Positions 21,901-33,740 of a stretch of DNA of 64,000 bases are shown piece after piece. The stretch spans positions 622,602,476-622,666,475 of the forward strand of contig NC_081408.1 of the NCBI RefSeq assembly GCF_030272615.1. Direction: 5' to 3'. The DNA is from Cryptomeria japonica. Taxonomy: Eukaryota > Streptophyta > Pinopsida > Cupressales > Cupressaceae. The position numbers and the translations under genes are program-made. The notes under the pieces are model-generated. The model was not told the origin of the DNA. It ran no database searches and saw only the letters and a list, made by a program, of their open reading frames with translations. The number at the start of each line of letters is the position of its first letter. Position 1 is the stretch's first letter.

Positions 21901-22330
21901 TGCCATCTTTTCTCAAGGACTCCTTTTTTCCTGGGTATCAAATCAAAAAAATGAGCTGGAGTCTATTGCATTCTTGAAAGGTTTGAAAATGGCAGCCCCT
22001 ATTCCGTGTTCTTGCCTGGGGTTGAGGGAGACTCGAGACTATTAGTTACCCAGGGTATGTCTGGTAAACCAGTATTAAATTATAAAATTTGGAAAATTTT
22101 GGAAGACTCAAATAATAGCTTTAGCTTTAATAAGATTTATTTTGGGCACTGTTATTGTGAGAGAAATCAAGTGGCTGACCTTCGCAATGAACAAATTGAC
22201 CAGCACCCTTTCTCTTCTAATATCTGTGATTCACCAGAGGATTGGCCAATTTTGCATATTTTAAAGGAGGATTTATCCCTGAACATTTTGAATGTCAAGC
22301 CAAATGTAAGCAATCCCACTAGACGTAGCA
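21800..22330 (+). pseudogene. LINE RNase H domain remnant
   Basis: SLKQNFNGASRCNPNQAGAN (21822-21885) matches the start of the plant LINE RNase H domain, with the first catalytic Asp changed to Asn (family NFDGAS). FLPGVEGDSRLLV (about 22010-22045) keeps the GDS motif. RNQVADLRNEQID (about 22165-22200) matches the C-terminal N-x-x-AD-x-A block. Two frames are needed. Confidence 0.8.
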
Positions 22331-22460
22331 TGTATGCTTTGGCCTCTTAGGTATTTTATAGTTTTCTCAGATGTGTCTTCTTGAATACAATTTTGTGTAG
22401 TTCCATTTCTGTGGTAGTTGGCCCCTATAGAACCCAACATCTTATCAATCAAAAAAAACA

Positions 22461-22790
22461 GCTACATATGACATGTACAAAACAGGACAAAATAGACTGT
22501 GATTACATAATAGTAAGAGTTATGGTAGATTCAAAAGAAAACTACATATGAACAAATTGGCATTCAATATCTAACATTAGTAAATTAAAAAGTATTACCA
22601 TTAAAGTTTCCCATACAAGCAAACTCAACATGCAAGACCACAATATTTAAGAATTTTAACATAAAAGGAAAAAAAGCATTTCTTTCTTTGTACCATCAAA
22701 GTCATAAACTGTTCAACAAAAATCACAAGGCAAAAGAAAAGCCACACCTCTAACCAACTAGTTCCATTGCAAAGAACAGTTAAATGTTAC
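22461..22790. other. Intron 4 sequence next to exon 4
   Basis: AT-rich, no repeats or coding recognised. The exon 4 donor GTAACA (minus strand, 22785-22790) lies at its right end. Confidence 0.6.
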
Positions 22791-22904
22791 CTCTAGGTCT
22801 TTTTCATCATACAGGGGCTTTGGCAACTTTCTTCTCAGCCACCACTCTTCTGCTTCCTCTAAAGTGAACATGGATCTATCAATACTCATCAAGGATCTAC
22901 TTAT
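22791..22904 (-). CDS. Exon 4 of the plastid membrane-protein gene
   Basis: A 114-bp phase-0 exon encoding 38 residues, ISRSLMSIDRSM...RKLPKPLYDEKDLE. On the minus strand it has the acceptor TTTTTATCACAG at 22905 and upward and the donor GAG|GTAACA at 22790. It follows exon 3, which ends FAPQ, in phase. As I recall the family, FAPQ is followed by an I-x-x-SL start and a later P-x-YYDE-like stretch before the K-T-LNEKI helix. The first two agree here; the helix would lie in the next exon, which is not found down to position 1. The downstream intron is therefore at least 22.8 kb. The short minus-strand frame around it (22758-23009) is exon plus flanking intron. Confidence 0.82.
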
Positions 22905-23189
22905 CTGTGATAAAAACAGAATGAAATACTGAGGTACAGTCATAGGCCTTTCAACAAAACTAGTACGGAAAAAATTAGCAAAGTTGAAATATGTTTCAAT
23001 AGATAACAATTGTGCATCCCCTTATAGTTGCTAACTTTTTGGTATCTGCCATATAACCCATAATAAACTGGTTAAAAGCTGTATAGAAGCAAACAATTTG
23101 ATCTAGAAATACCAGAGAATTAAGAAGTTCCCCACTATTTGATTGAGAAATTCAAGGTTGCTAATTTCTTCAACAATATGTGTTCTAAT

Positions 23190-23385
23190 GGGGCTGGGGG
23201 CCTAGCATGATTGGCGAGAGCTTCCAGTGGTGAAGCACGAGGTCAGGAAGTCTAGTCTCCCCCAGCCCACGTGGTACTGGAGGACGTGCCACACCAGCAT
23301 CACTGGTCACGTTAAAAAGTTTACCCAGCACACTGCAGTTTACAGGGGGGTGCTATGCCTGATTCCTGCACTCTAAAAAAAAAAA
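23190..23385 (+). mobile_element. tRNA-derived SINE (about 196 bp)
   Basis: Flanked by near-identical 12-bp target duplications, ATGTGTTCTAAT (23178-23189) and ATGTGTCCTAAT (23390-23401). The 5' part has a box-A-like TAGCATGATTGG (23203-23214) and a box-B-like GGTCAGGAAGTC about 36 bases later, as in pol III SINEs. It ends in an 11-base A run. The 5' and 3' parts of the tRNA-like head (GGGGCTGGGGG and CCCCCAGCCC) can pair. The SINE family was not identified. Confidence 0.82.
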
Positions 23386-23989
23386 CATGATGTGTCCTAA
23401 TAAAAGAGGAGCTCTAAATAATGGATTTGCTATTAGAGACGAGTTCTAAAAAATTCTATTAATTTAGCAAAATCAGGTGACAACATATTCTCCTACAGCA
23501 TTAATTGCGTATTAACAATATTTCAGGTTCCACTGAACCCCCCTTGTACTCATATGGGACCAATATGGGGCCAGGTCCAAGACAGCTCTAGGTTCGCCAA
23601 GGGTCCACCCCAAGCACCCTGCCTGAAACTACCAGGAACCCAGGGTGTCCAAGGCAGCAGACAGGATAGACATACCAAACAACAGTTCTGCTGTGAGTCC
23701 ATCCTAAAAAAAAAATTTGATGATATTGGAGAGGACAGTTTCCTCATCCTGAAGTCCAATCATTGGACTTTTTTCAATCATCATTACTATCTAAAGTAAA
23801 TTCAGGACATTATACATAAGGTCTAGCCAAATAGACTGATCCAATTTAGCAAAGGGTTGTGCTGGAGGATATAGGACCAACTTATCACATTCCCATTGGA
23901 AATGATCATATTTCTGGAACTGCAACCGATAAAAACATTGGTTGAAACTTGATGCCAGCCACAGTCATCCTAGAATGAGAGGATAGCCC

Positions 23990-24640
23990 ACTAGGTTAGC
24001 CTTTGGCTACAGGACCATAAAGTCTGTTGGATATTCCTAGGAGTTCTATAACCCCTTCAAGTTTAATGATCAAACTGTCTGCCAATTGCAGCACTACTGG
24101 GGTAGGCCGAAGGTCAACCAGTTGCAAATTCTGCATGGTCTCCTTGGTCATGACATCTACAGTAGCTCCTAGATCAATTGGTGTGTTGCAAATAAGGATG
24201 CCATTAACGTGTACATTGACGACTGAGCTTCCAAGGTCTGTATACTCGAGGATTACAATCTTGCCCAGCATAATGTCAGCAAGTTTTCCAATTACATGTA
24301 CAGTTTGCGGCTCCTTACATTTCACCCTGGATTTTTTAAACACAACTCCTTATAGTTTTGGTATAAATAGGAAGTAGGAACATCCCTAATGGCCTGAAAT
24401 AGAGGGGTTTTAACAAACATTTTTCATTTGCTCAAGGAAATTGAATTCGGGTTCATGTTCGTACTTTTTAGTTTTCAATCTTTTGGGGAATGGAGATTCT
24501 CTAATCATGGTTTCCTCTTGATCAGGATGTTGATTCTTATTACTTGACTGAGTGTTACCACCGCTAGAAGGTTCCTCTAAGGAAAGTTCAATGATAAGTG
24601 GACAAGTAGCTTAAACTACAGGGAACCCAATGTGCCCAAG
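23990..24640 (-). pseudogene. Ty3/gypsy gag-protease remnant
   Basis: On the minus strand, FPKRLKTKKYEHEPEFNFL (about 24430-24490) resembles the end of gypsy gag. PQTVHVIGKLADIMLGK (24245-24310) and VNGILICNTPIDLGATVDVM (24150-24215) match the start of the aspartic protease, with IDLGA where the family has D-S/T-G-A. It ends with LRPTPVVLQLADSLI. At least one frame change separates gag and protease. No LTRs or further pol were found beside it, so it is an isolated fragment in intron 3. Confidence 0.75.
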
Positions 24641-25101
24641 GACCCTAGGCAAACCACGGCCAAATGCTGCCTGGCCAAAAAACTGAAAACAAAATTTAAA
24701 AAAATTATAAAAAAAAACCAAAAAACTCCTAAATGCCCATTCTCTCCCCAAAGTGAGGGCAATTCACCTCATTTGTCTCATTTCACAATCACAAATGAGT
24801 AGAACAACATTTTTGCCTCCAAGTTGCTATTGTTGTTTTTGAAGGTTGCCGGTTTCTTAGAAAGTGAATAAAATGTAAGAGAGACCTCCGCCAATAGGAA
24901 AGAAAGAGCTGCACAGAAAAGAATTGTCTCTCAAAGGTGAGTTTATTTTGTTATTTTTTTAGGTTTTGAAAAAATAAACGACTTTTCAAAAAAAATCATG
25001 ATTTTTCTAGTTGAGTTTTGGATTTATTTTTTATGCTTTTATACAGTGTAGAGGTTAAGTTGTAAATTCAAAATGGTTTTTTTCTGTCATATTCATACAA
25101 A

Positions 25102-25379
25102 ATGTCTCTAAGTTCTAGTTCAATTGCCCCAAATGTAGATAGCTCATTCAAATTTGACGCAACCTCGTCTCTTTGGCAACATACAACCATGATTGAACTT
25201 CTTGATGATAGGGATTATCATTGGCAATGTAGCTGATGTGAGAATATGTATATGACCTCATATAGGCAAATAAAAGTCCACCTATGTGCTATTACTTGCT
25301 TAAGAATAAGAAATTGTCCAAGGCCAAATAAAAAAGGACTGCCAAAGCAACGAAAGGGATATATTTAATATTAGAGAAC
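25102..25379 (+). pseudogene. BED-type zinc-finger remnant of a hAT-like transposase, first part
   Basis: From ATG 25102 the frame reads MSLSSSSIAP, then LWQHTTMIELL, WQCS, a stop, CENMYMTSYRQIKVHL and LRIRNCPR. The order W, H-T, W-x-C-x2-C, S-Y-x-x-x-K-x-HL, C matches the BED zinc finger at the N-terminus of plant hAT transposases and their relatives. One in-frame TGA lies between the two zinc-binding Cys codons. The frame runs to the insertion of the LTR element at 25385 and appears to continue at 30374. Only this domain was seen; no dimerisation domain was found. Confidence 0.65.
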
Positions 25380-25384
25380 AAGAA

Positions 25385-25752
25385 TGTTGTTTTTCCAGGC
25401 TGTGCTTGTTCACTGCAGGCAAACATCAGATTGTTGCCTTCCCAACCATAGACGATAAGGTCTTATCGTCACCCCCAAGCACAAGTTCGCTTACTGCGAA
25501 TTGCTTGTCTTCATTATCTTTGAAAGACTACAAGACAATTGAATATATATGAGGTAAGGCTACCTAAAAGACCTCAAGTCGGCCTTACTGATTTGACGCC
25601 AAGAATAGGGTCAGTCCTATTTAATTACAAGTTACTTATTTAGGGCCAGACCAATACCTTTATATTAAACATATAAGCTGTGAAAAGGCCAATTAGCAAT
25701 TCCAAGACTAGGTTGGCCCTCGCTAGGTATCCGACCTAGCTACATGTCAACA
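25385..25752 (-). repeat. 3' LTR of the non-autonomous element
   Basis: Minus-strand ends are TGTTGACATG and AACAACA. It contains the near-perfect palindrome GACGATAAGGTCTTATCGTC at 25451-25470. Confidence 0.92.
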
Positions 25753-25768
25753 CTCCCTCTTAGCTAGG
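25753..25768 (-). promoter_or_regulatory. Polypurine tract of the non-autonomous element
   Basis: CTCCCTCTTAGCTAGG on the plus strand (AAGAGGGAG on the minus) abuts the 3' LTR. Two look-alikes lie inside the element, near 26263 and 27251. Confidence 0.7.
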
Positions 25769-25889
25769 GAGGATACTTCCAAATAAGCAAGTCACATCAT
25801 GGCTGCTCCCATAAAAACCAAATGACGTTCTATGATATTCATCAAGCATACCTGAATCAGAAAAATACATCATGGACTTCTTCCATGCT

Positions 25890-26230
25890 ATCCATCTTGC
25901 ATTGCCCGTAGAGGATGGATCCAAAATCTTACTGTGCACACCTACAAAAGTGAGTATATATACAAGTATATAAATACACGTCATGGACTTCTTCCATGAT
26001 ATTCATCTTGCATTGCCTGCAAAGGATGGATCCACCTTGCATTGCCCGCAGAGGGTGGAAGAGATCTTTCAATCTTCTCCCTGAGAAGGATAACTACCAT
26101 CTTGCATTGCCCGCAGAGGATGGCTCCACCTTGCATTGCCCACAGAGGGTGGAAGAAGATTTTCACCTCAATCTTCTCTTTAGAGAATAATACAACACCA
26201 CCTTGCATTGCCCACTGAGGGTGGAAGATA
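25890..26230. repeat. Six copies of a CTTGCATTGCCCGCAGAGG repeat
   Basis: Copies of a ~28-base unit ending in GATGGA or GTGGAAG start near 25893, 26003, 26031, 26097, 26127 and 26200, some directly adjacent and others spaced 60-110 bases. Confidence 0.8.
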
Positions 26231-26279
26231 CAACTAAATGTATCACTGGGGTTGATACTCCCTCTCAACCAATTTAGAC

Positions 26280-27247
26280 ATCATTATTACTATGTACATG
26301 AATTGAATATTTGAAAGTAATATATTAACTTAATTCAAGTGGCAATACAAAATGCCAATTATTTGTAAACATTAATAAGTCATTAGAAACATGCCAGTCT
26401 TATTATCACTCCAATCTGAGAGAAGATACAAGTTGAAGACAGGTTGTTTTGACACCAAACTCAATGGCTTCCCTCAAGTTGTCGGATCCAAGCCCTTAAG
26501 CCTTTCTTGGGCCCTGCCCGCAAGGTGCTCAGGGTCGCTGATCCCTATACTTTCTTGGGACAGCCCGTTGGCTAGATTTACACAGGCCTTTCCCTAATCA
26601 CACCCCTGCTCTTCTCCTCAGAACTGATAATAATAAGGTTGGTGCATATTTATATATACATTTGATTATACAAATAATCTGTTCATAGTGCTATTTAAAG
26701 TTAAGAAGGTGATCTTCACATACCAAGTCTGACTTTTGTTTTGTGTCTTCCTTTCACAGTACCTCTACGGGTGTATGACTGAAGTGTTTCAGCAGATTGC
26801 TGGGATTAATAATCCCTGAATATCAATCTCTGATTATTCTTGCAGAGATTCTCACGACTATATTTCCTTGGGTAAATTCGCCAAGTTCACTAATTAACAC
26901 CAAGAGGCAGATGAATTTCGCTAAGAGCATGAATGAATGATTGTTTTTTGGTTTTTTTTGTTTTTTTTTTGTTTTTTTTTAAACTTGCCAAATAGCCTTT
27001 ATTTATATGGTGCATATACCCTTTTAAGTCGACTTATTTAAATATATATTTTGGCGCCAATTTGATTTAGATCTGAGTGAGGCGTGTTCATTATAGGGCT
27101 GGCCCTATTTAGGAACATGCTATCTTCTTTGGCGTGAAGGGTCCAGCTCTACACGTTACCCTTTGGCAAAAGGGCCCAGCCCTTTAGGGATTCGGATGTT
27201 GCCTTAGGCAATCCGAATCCCCCCTTTTCTTAGCCTAGTTACAAACA
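26280..27247 (-). repeat. LTR-like segment related to the solo LTR at 46903
   Basis: On the minus strand, TGTTTGTAACTAGGC, then TTCGGATTGC and GGCAACATCCGAA, the GGCGCCAA word, and CAGCGAAAT downstream occur in the same order as in the LTR 46903-47532. Directly upstream on the minus strand is a PPT-like GTTAAGAGGGAGTA. The far end (near 26280) is not defined. Confidence 0.6.
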
Positions 27248-27299
27248 ATACTCCCTCTTAACTAGGGAAGAAAATGAATACATAAACAGAACCTTTAGA

Positions 27300-27505
27300 G
27301 TTCCATCTAGCACACAAGCATAGAATGGATCTAGCCCAAAAGCATAGAATTACATCTTCCACCTAGCACACAAGCATAGGATGGTTCTAGCACACAAGCA
27401 TAGAAAGTGTAATACACAAGTGGGTCTTTACATAATTACAATTTTCCATCTAGCACACAAGCATAGAATGGAACCTTCCATTCTTGCACACAACCGAAGA
27501 ATGGA
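27300..27505. repeat. Cluster of CTAGCACACAAGCATAGAAT repeats
   Basis: Six copies of a ~24-base unit start near 27307, 27331, 27361, 27386, 27451 and 27484, the last more diverged. As with the cluster at 25890, it lies just inside a PPT-like motif. Confidence 0.8.
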
Positions 27506-28419
27506 CAAACCCTGCAGTAGAGAATCAGAGTTAGCAACAAACATACTCAACCTTTCAAGTTAGTTTCCATAGGAGTGGACATAGGTTTGCAATCCATTAT
27601 TCTAAATCTTTTCAAAACATTAATTGATTTAGTTATACTTCTAATCCTAGAAGGAAATGCATTAGTTCCTTCATTTCAAATTCTCATGCTAATTCTTACA
27701 AAATCCTAAGCTTACCGAATATTGCCAATTCTTCCATCTAGAATTCATTGCGGATTGTAGAGAACATAGGGCTCCCACTTAATCCTTGATATGAGTAATG
27801 TAAGAATCCTATTAAGGAAAACAATCATAGGATTTTCATAAATTAGAAGAATGCTAAATTTCCTTTTCCTTTACTTTTACTTTCTAATAAGGGATCCATA
27901 GCATAATGACATATCGTCAATCATCTCTTTAAGTAAGGAAATGAGCTGAAAACTTGTATAGGTTCTCATGCCTATTCCAAGCTCCCTCTGAAGCATAATA
28001 GTTTATTGACATCAATATTAGAATCAAACATGATTAATAATAGCATGAATATGATACAATCATATATAAAACTTATCTCTTTTACCTGCATCCTTAAGTT
28101 GTTTCATGAGTCTCTGGTGGCTGAGTGGCCTTTGGCTCTTGCCATCTACCTTCAGCTTAATGACGATGCTCAGAATGTTGGCATAACAACCAAGGTTGTT
28201 GATGGTCAAACAATGTGCATGACGGTGAACTTTCTGAATAGCCTACACCCCTTGACCCTGAGAATTACCTCAAAACATGAAGCTGAAATGTCAATACTGA
28301 AATCATACATGATTTAATGACAACAAAATTTATTCAACCATATGAATACTTATCTCTTTCTAGGTTGGTCTTCTACCAACGTTTTGGCTCAGTATCGGAG
28401 CTTCCAGCCATACTGAAGT

Positions 28420-29960
<1,541 letters not shown>

Positions 29961-29988
29961 ACTAACTTTGCAATTTAGGAAAGTCGTA

Positions 29989-30000
29989 GCTCTGATACCA
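29989..30000 (-). promoter_or_regulatory. Primer binding site of the non-autonomous element
   Basis: GCTCTGATACCA on the plus strand, a perfect initiator tRNA-Met site on the minus strand, abuts the 5' LTR. Confidence 0.93.
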
Positions 30001-30368
30001 TGTTGTTTTTCCGAGCTGTGCTTGTTCACCGCAGGCAAACATCAGATTGTTCCCTTCCCAACCATAGACGATAAGGTCTTATCGTCACCCCCAAGCACAA
30101 GTTCACTTACTGCAAATTGCTTGTCTTCATTATCTTTGAAAGTCTACAAGACAATTGAATATATATGAGGTAAGGCTACCTAAAAGACCTCAAGTCGACC
30201 TTACTGATTTGACGCCAAGAATAGGGTCAGTCCTATTTAATTACAAGTTACTTATTTAGGGCCAGACCAATACCTTTATATTAAACATATAAGCTGTGAA
30301 AAGGCCAATTAGCAATTCCAAGACTAGGTCGGCCCTCGCTAGGTATCCGACCTAGCTACATGTCAACA
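30001..30368 (-). repeat. 5' LTR of the non-autonomous element
   Basis: 368 bp, same length as the partner at 25385. The palindrome recurs at 30067-30086. Confidence 0.92.
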
Positions 30369-30373
30369 AAGAA

Positions 30374-30540
30374 GATACTGACATAAGTAATAGATCGAAG
30401 AAAAGAGCACATCCTCTTTCCAAGAAAGGATCACAAAAACCTTCTGCTAGCTTAACACAACTGGATGGCACGCATCCTTTCATGCCACCATCTTCACAAG
30501 AAGAGTATCCAGGAGTTTACCCCAGCAGACTTAGTGGCAA
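30374..30540 (+). pseudogene. hAT-like fragment, part after the LTR element
   Basis: Continues from 25379 once the LTR element and one target copy are discounted. A Lys/Ser/Pro-rich stretch (RSKKRAHPLSKKGSQKPS) would be the usual linker after a BED finger. No further transposase motif is seen before 30775. Confidence 0.45.
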
Positions 30541-31466
30541 CATCCTCCTCATGGGCCCAATATTGCCCTCCACAACTCCTTTAGGCATGTCCAATATGGC
30601 ATCATCACACTTCTACAGATTCTTCTTTGGGACTTTTAAGGGTTATTATCATTTAGCTTATTCCAGATCTTCCTTTATTGCCGTATTATTGCATCAATGT
30701 GGTTTTAATCATTGGCTGTGTCTCATGTTAGATTGCATCCAAGGCTTCTTTCAAATACTAAATTTGCATCTATAATCAATAATGTGATCGTTTAGGAACT
30801 AGGAAATCTAAAAAGGTCCATTCTTTAACCTTAATCTGTCACTTTTCTGAAAAGGGAAATATTAGCTTAGGTGATTATTTCTAGATCAAATTAGTGTTTT
30901 GCTATTTGTTGCATATTGCATGGTATTTCCATTATCGCATGGTAGCATGTACTTGCATGGTTGTGATCCTTCATCTGTCTACATCACTGATACCCCAAAA
31001 CATATCCAGTTTGATGTTTTTTTTTTATTTTGTCCTGCATCAAGTTGTTATCCTTAGAACCATCTATGATTATTGCTTCAATGAGAATATTGTTTGATTC
31101 TTTGTTCATATCATCATCCAGATTTTCACTATAACAGCCAGTTCATTGTTGAACTCATCTCAAAGTACAATACCAGATGTGCTTGGCCAAATGATATTTC
31201 TTCCACAAATTAGCCATGCTTTAAAAGATGGGGTAATAATGTTGTACAGAGCAAGACAGCAGAAAAGTGGTTTAATACTTTGTTAAAAAAAGGGAACATC
31301 AAACAGACCTCAACAGTACATTAAAGAAATGAATCTAAAAATAGGCCAAACACAACATTGTTCTTAGTAGATGCAATCGGTAAAACTTCTGCACCAGTTA
31401 CCCAGTTTCAGAAATGTTTGAAGGATACAAACCAATTATAATAAGCATCATGATAAACTTCATTAC
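30541..31466. other. Intron 3 sequence next to exon 3
   Basis: No domain recognised. A plus-strand frame (30482-30775) has no family resemblance. Confidence 0.5.
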
Positions 31467-31566
31467 CTGGGGTGCAAACACATAGCCAAGAGTTCCGAAA
31501 ATAGCCCCTCCTAAAACCAAACCAGCAATGAAATCACCTGTGACATGTCCTCTCCTACTGCCAGCA
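31467..31566 (-). CDS. Exon 3: membrane segment of the plastid protein
   Basis: A 100-bp exon. Its first base completes an Asp codon begun by exon 2; 33 further codons follow, including SRRGHVTGDFIAGLVLGG, TLGYVF and the final FAPQ. On the minus strand the acceptor is GTTAATGCAG and the donor CAG|GTAATG. The Gly-rich hydrophobic stretch (about residues 77-95) is a probable membrane helix, preceded by basic residues. From memory, D-F-x-AG-x-x-LGGA-x-FG followed by FAPQ is the core of a small family of plastid inner-membrane proteins in land plants (At1g42960 type). This assignment rests on recall and was not searched. Confidence 0.87.
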
Positions 31567-33259
31567 CTGCATTAACAAACAGGGCATGAGCAACAAATCA
31601 AAGGACTTACATCTACCAACCGTGGAAATAAATTGTAATTTAAGGGACAAAAGAGAACACTAGTAGTCTAACAAACTCAAAACGAAGACATTTCAACCAA
31701 ATTAAATTCTACTCAAAACACACACACTGAAACTTACATCAGTTAAAGGTTAGCTAATAAGCTCATGAACATATTTTGGTTTTGAATCATTAAACAATGA
31801 ACAATTCTACCCAGCTTATACTCCAGAAAACTTCACAAAGATATGACACCATGAAAACAACCTCGAAATAAAGCAGCCAGTTAAGCAAATCTAATACAAA
31901 TAATTTAATAATCAGAATTCCATGTTGCTTTCTTGGATTTTATAGACAGCGACTGTAACCTCATTGACTTTTTAAATGCAAAAACTTACTTTTCAAAATA
32001 AATGAAAGAATACGAACAGAATTATAAACAGTGTTCCTGGGGAGGGCACAGGAGTGAAGGGATGAGATTTGGTGACAGGAATTTTTATCCCAAAATTTTG
32101 ATATAGAGCGGGAATGGTTATTAAAATAATATCTTAAAATTAGAATTTGAAAATTAATTATCATTAGTACTAAAAAAAATATAATTTATCATTTATGTAA
32201 AAGTAAGAGAAGTTAAAAATTATAAAAATTTGTACTTATGTACAAAAATTCTGCATCAGAAACAACGAATTCATAATGTATTCAACCCTATCTTGAGGGG
32301 AAATCATAACATCAACCAAAAATCCGCTATTAGACTTTCTAAGATTATCTCAATATCTCAATGTCAGCCATACTATAGATAATCTGAGCAAATTCTAGCA
32401 CCGTTTATGCAATTTCTGTTTTCAAAGACAGTAAAACCTGTTTCCATTCATCATTTGAAAAAAGAGTATCAAGCTCCAGCAGTGTTCATCAAATGAATAA
32501 ACTAGATGCATCAATGCCAACAAAATCTTGAAAGGCTTGTTTTATATTATCAGTCAAGAGCTTCAACATACTCCCAAGTAAGGGATTCACTAGAACATAG
32601 CACTTGACAATGAGGTCCACAATAAGTTGCGCTGCTTACGTATATGTAGAATCCAAGCTTTTTCACCAAGATTATTATATTTCTATTTTTTATCATTTGA
32701 CTGTAATCATTCTAGCATTACTCTGAATTGAAATTGCCTTGGCAAACTAAAAGTATAGATGAAATTCAATTACTCGGGATTTAATCTCACATAAGATCTT
32801 AACAGAATCTTTTTATCTTTTCAAAATCAATGTGGAGATTTTGGTGCAGAAGCCTCTGCTGCCACCAGCAGTGTCAAGGATCAACACCCTCATGAAGTTT
32901 GGGGGCAGCATGCCTGGCATGGGGTTGAAGAATGAAGACCCCACCACAAAGCCCAAATTAAAGCATTTGAGGCAATAAGGACCTTTATAGTAGATTTACC
33001 CTTTTTGGTTCTCCCTCTTCCTCTTTCTCTATACCTATGGAGGTCAAGCTAAAGTTGTTAGCATGTAATGATTCAGCCCCAGTCAATTCATCCTCAACCA
33101 ATAGTTGTTGGGTAGCTTGATATATCTTACAACCACTAGACCAGATCACTATTTTGCTATTACCTCTCTCTCTTTCAAACTTTCAATTTGGATAGCCACA
33201 AAATGAATTTTGTGATGTCAAAGGTACTCTTGACTTTGGCATACTCTTCCACAGGGCAA

Positions 33260-33740
33260 TATATTTTGGTTTGATTGGATATAGAGATTTTGATTGGGCA
33301 AGATCAACTGATAATCAATATTCTACTAACAAGTATATTTTCTCTTTAGGTTTAGGAGTGACTGTATGGTAAAGTAAGCTTCAACAAACCATAGCTCTAT
33401 CTTCCACTCAAGCTGAATACAATTAGTTGTATATGCTGGTTGTGAAGCAATTGACTACACGGAATTTTGGCATATTTTCAGCTTCCCCAGCTTTTTCTAA
33501 CCCTAACTTTTTATAATCAAGAGTATTGCAGTTGGTGAAAAATATAATGTGTCATGTTCACACCAAACACAATTGAGTTTCATTATCACTACATTTGGCA
33601 GCTAGTAGAATTTGGAAATATTGCTTACCATTCTACACTTCTCAGAAACAGCTTGCTGATTTATGACTAAACCTCTTAGTCCTGTTTATTTTCTCAAATT
33701 TCAAGACAAACTTGATGTTATTTCCGGTTAATCATTAAGG
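33260..33740 (+). pseudogene. Copia RNase H remnant
   Basis: Blocks DFDWARSTDNQYSTNKYIFS, then ALSSTQAEY, and farther on QKQLADL and FSNFKTNL correspond to the copia RNase H (DWAG-x-x-x-D-x-KST, ALSSTEAEY, QxADxFTKPL). Stops and shifts are frequent. It is an isolated 3' end; an AATATTAGTAGAATAATA stretch after it might be the start of a decayed LTR. Confidence 0.7.

Larger units (their letters stand above)
10340..22460 (+). mobile_element. Old plant L1-type LINE, interrupted by several insertions
   Basis: Plus-strand fragments occur in the order typical of plant L1 elements: endonuclease, reverse transcriptase, zf-RVT, RNase H, and a short A-run near 22450. Stops and frameshifts are everywhere. 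The body is cut by the giant solo LTR (13015-17566), an unknown insert (about 17800-18620), a 464-bp duplication and a solo LTR (19656-21429). The target duplication and exact 5' end were not found. The LINE lies opposite to the host gene, in what appears to be intron 4. Confidence 0.85.
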
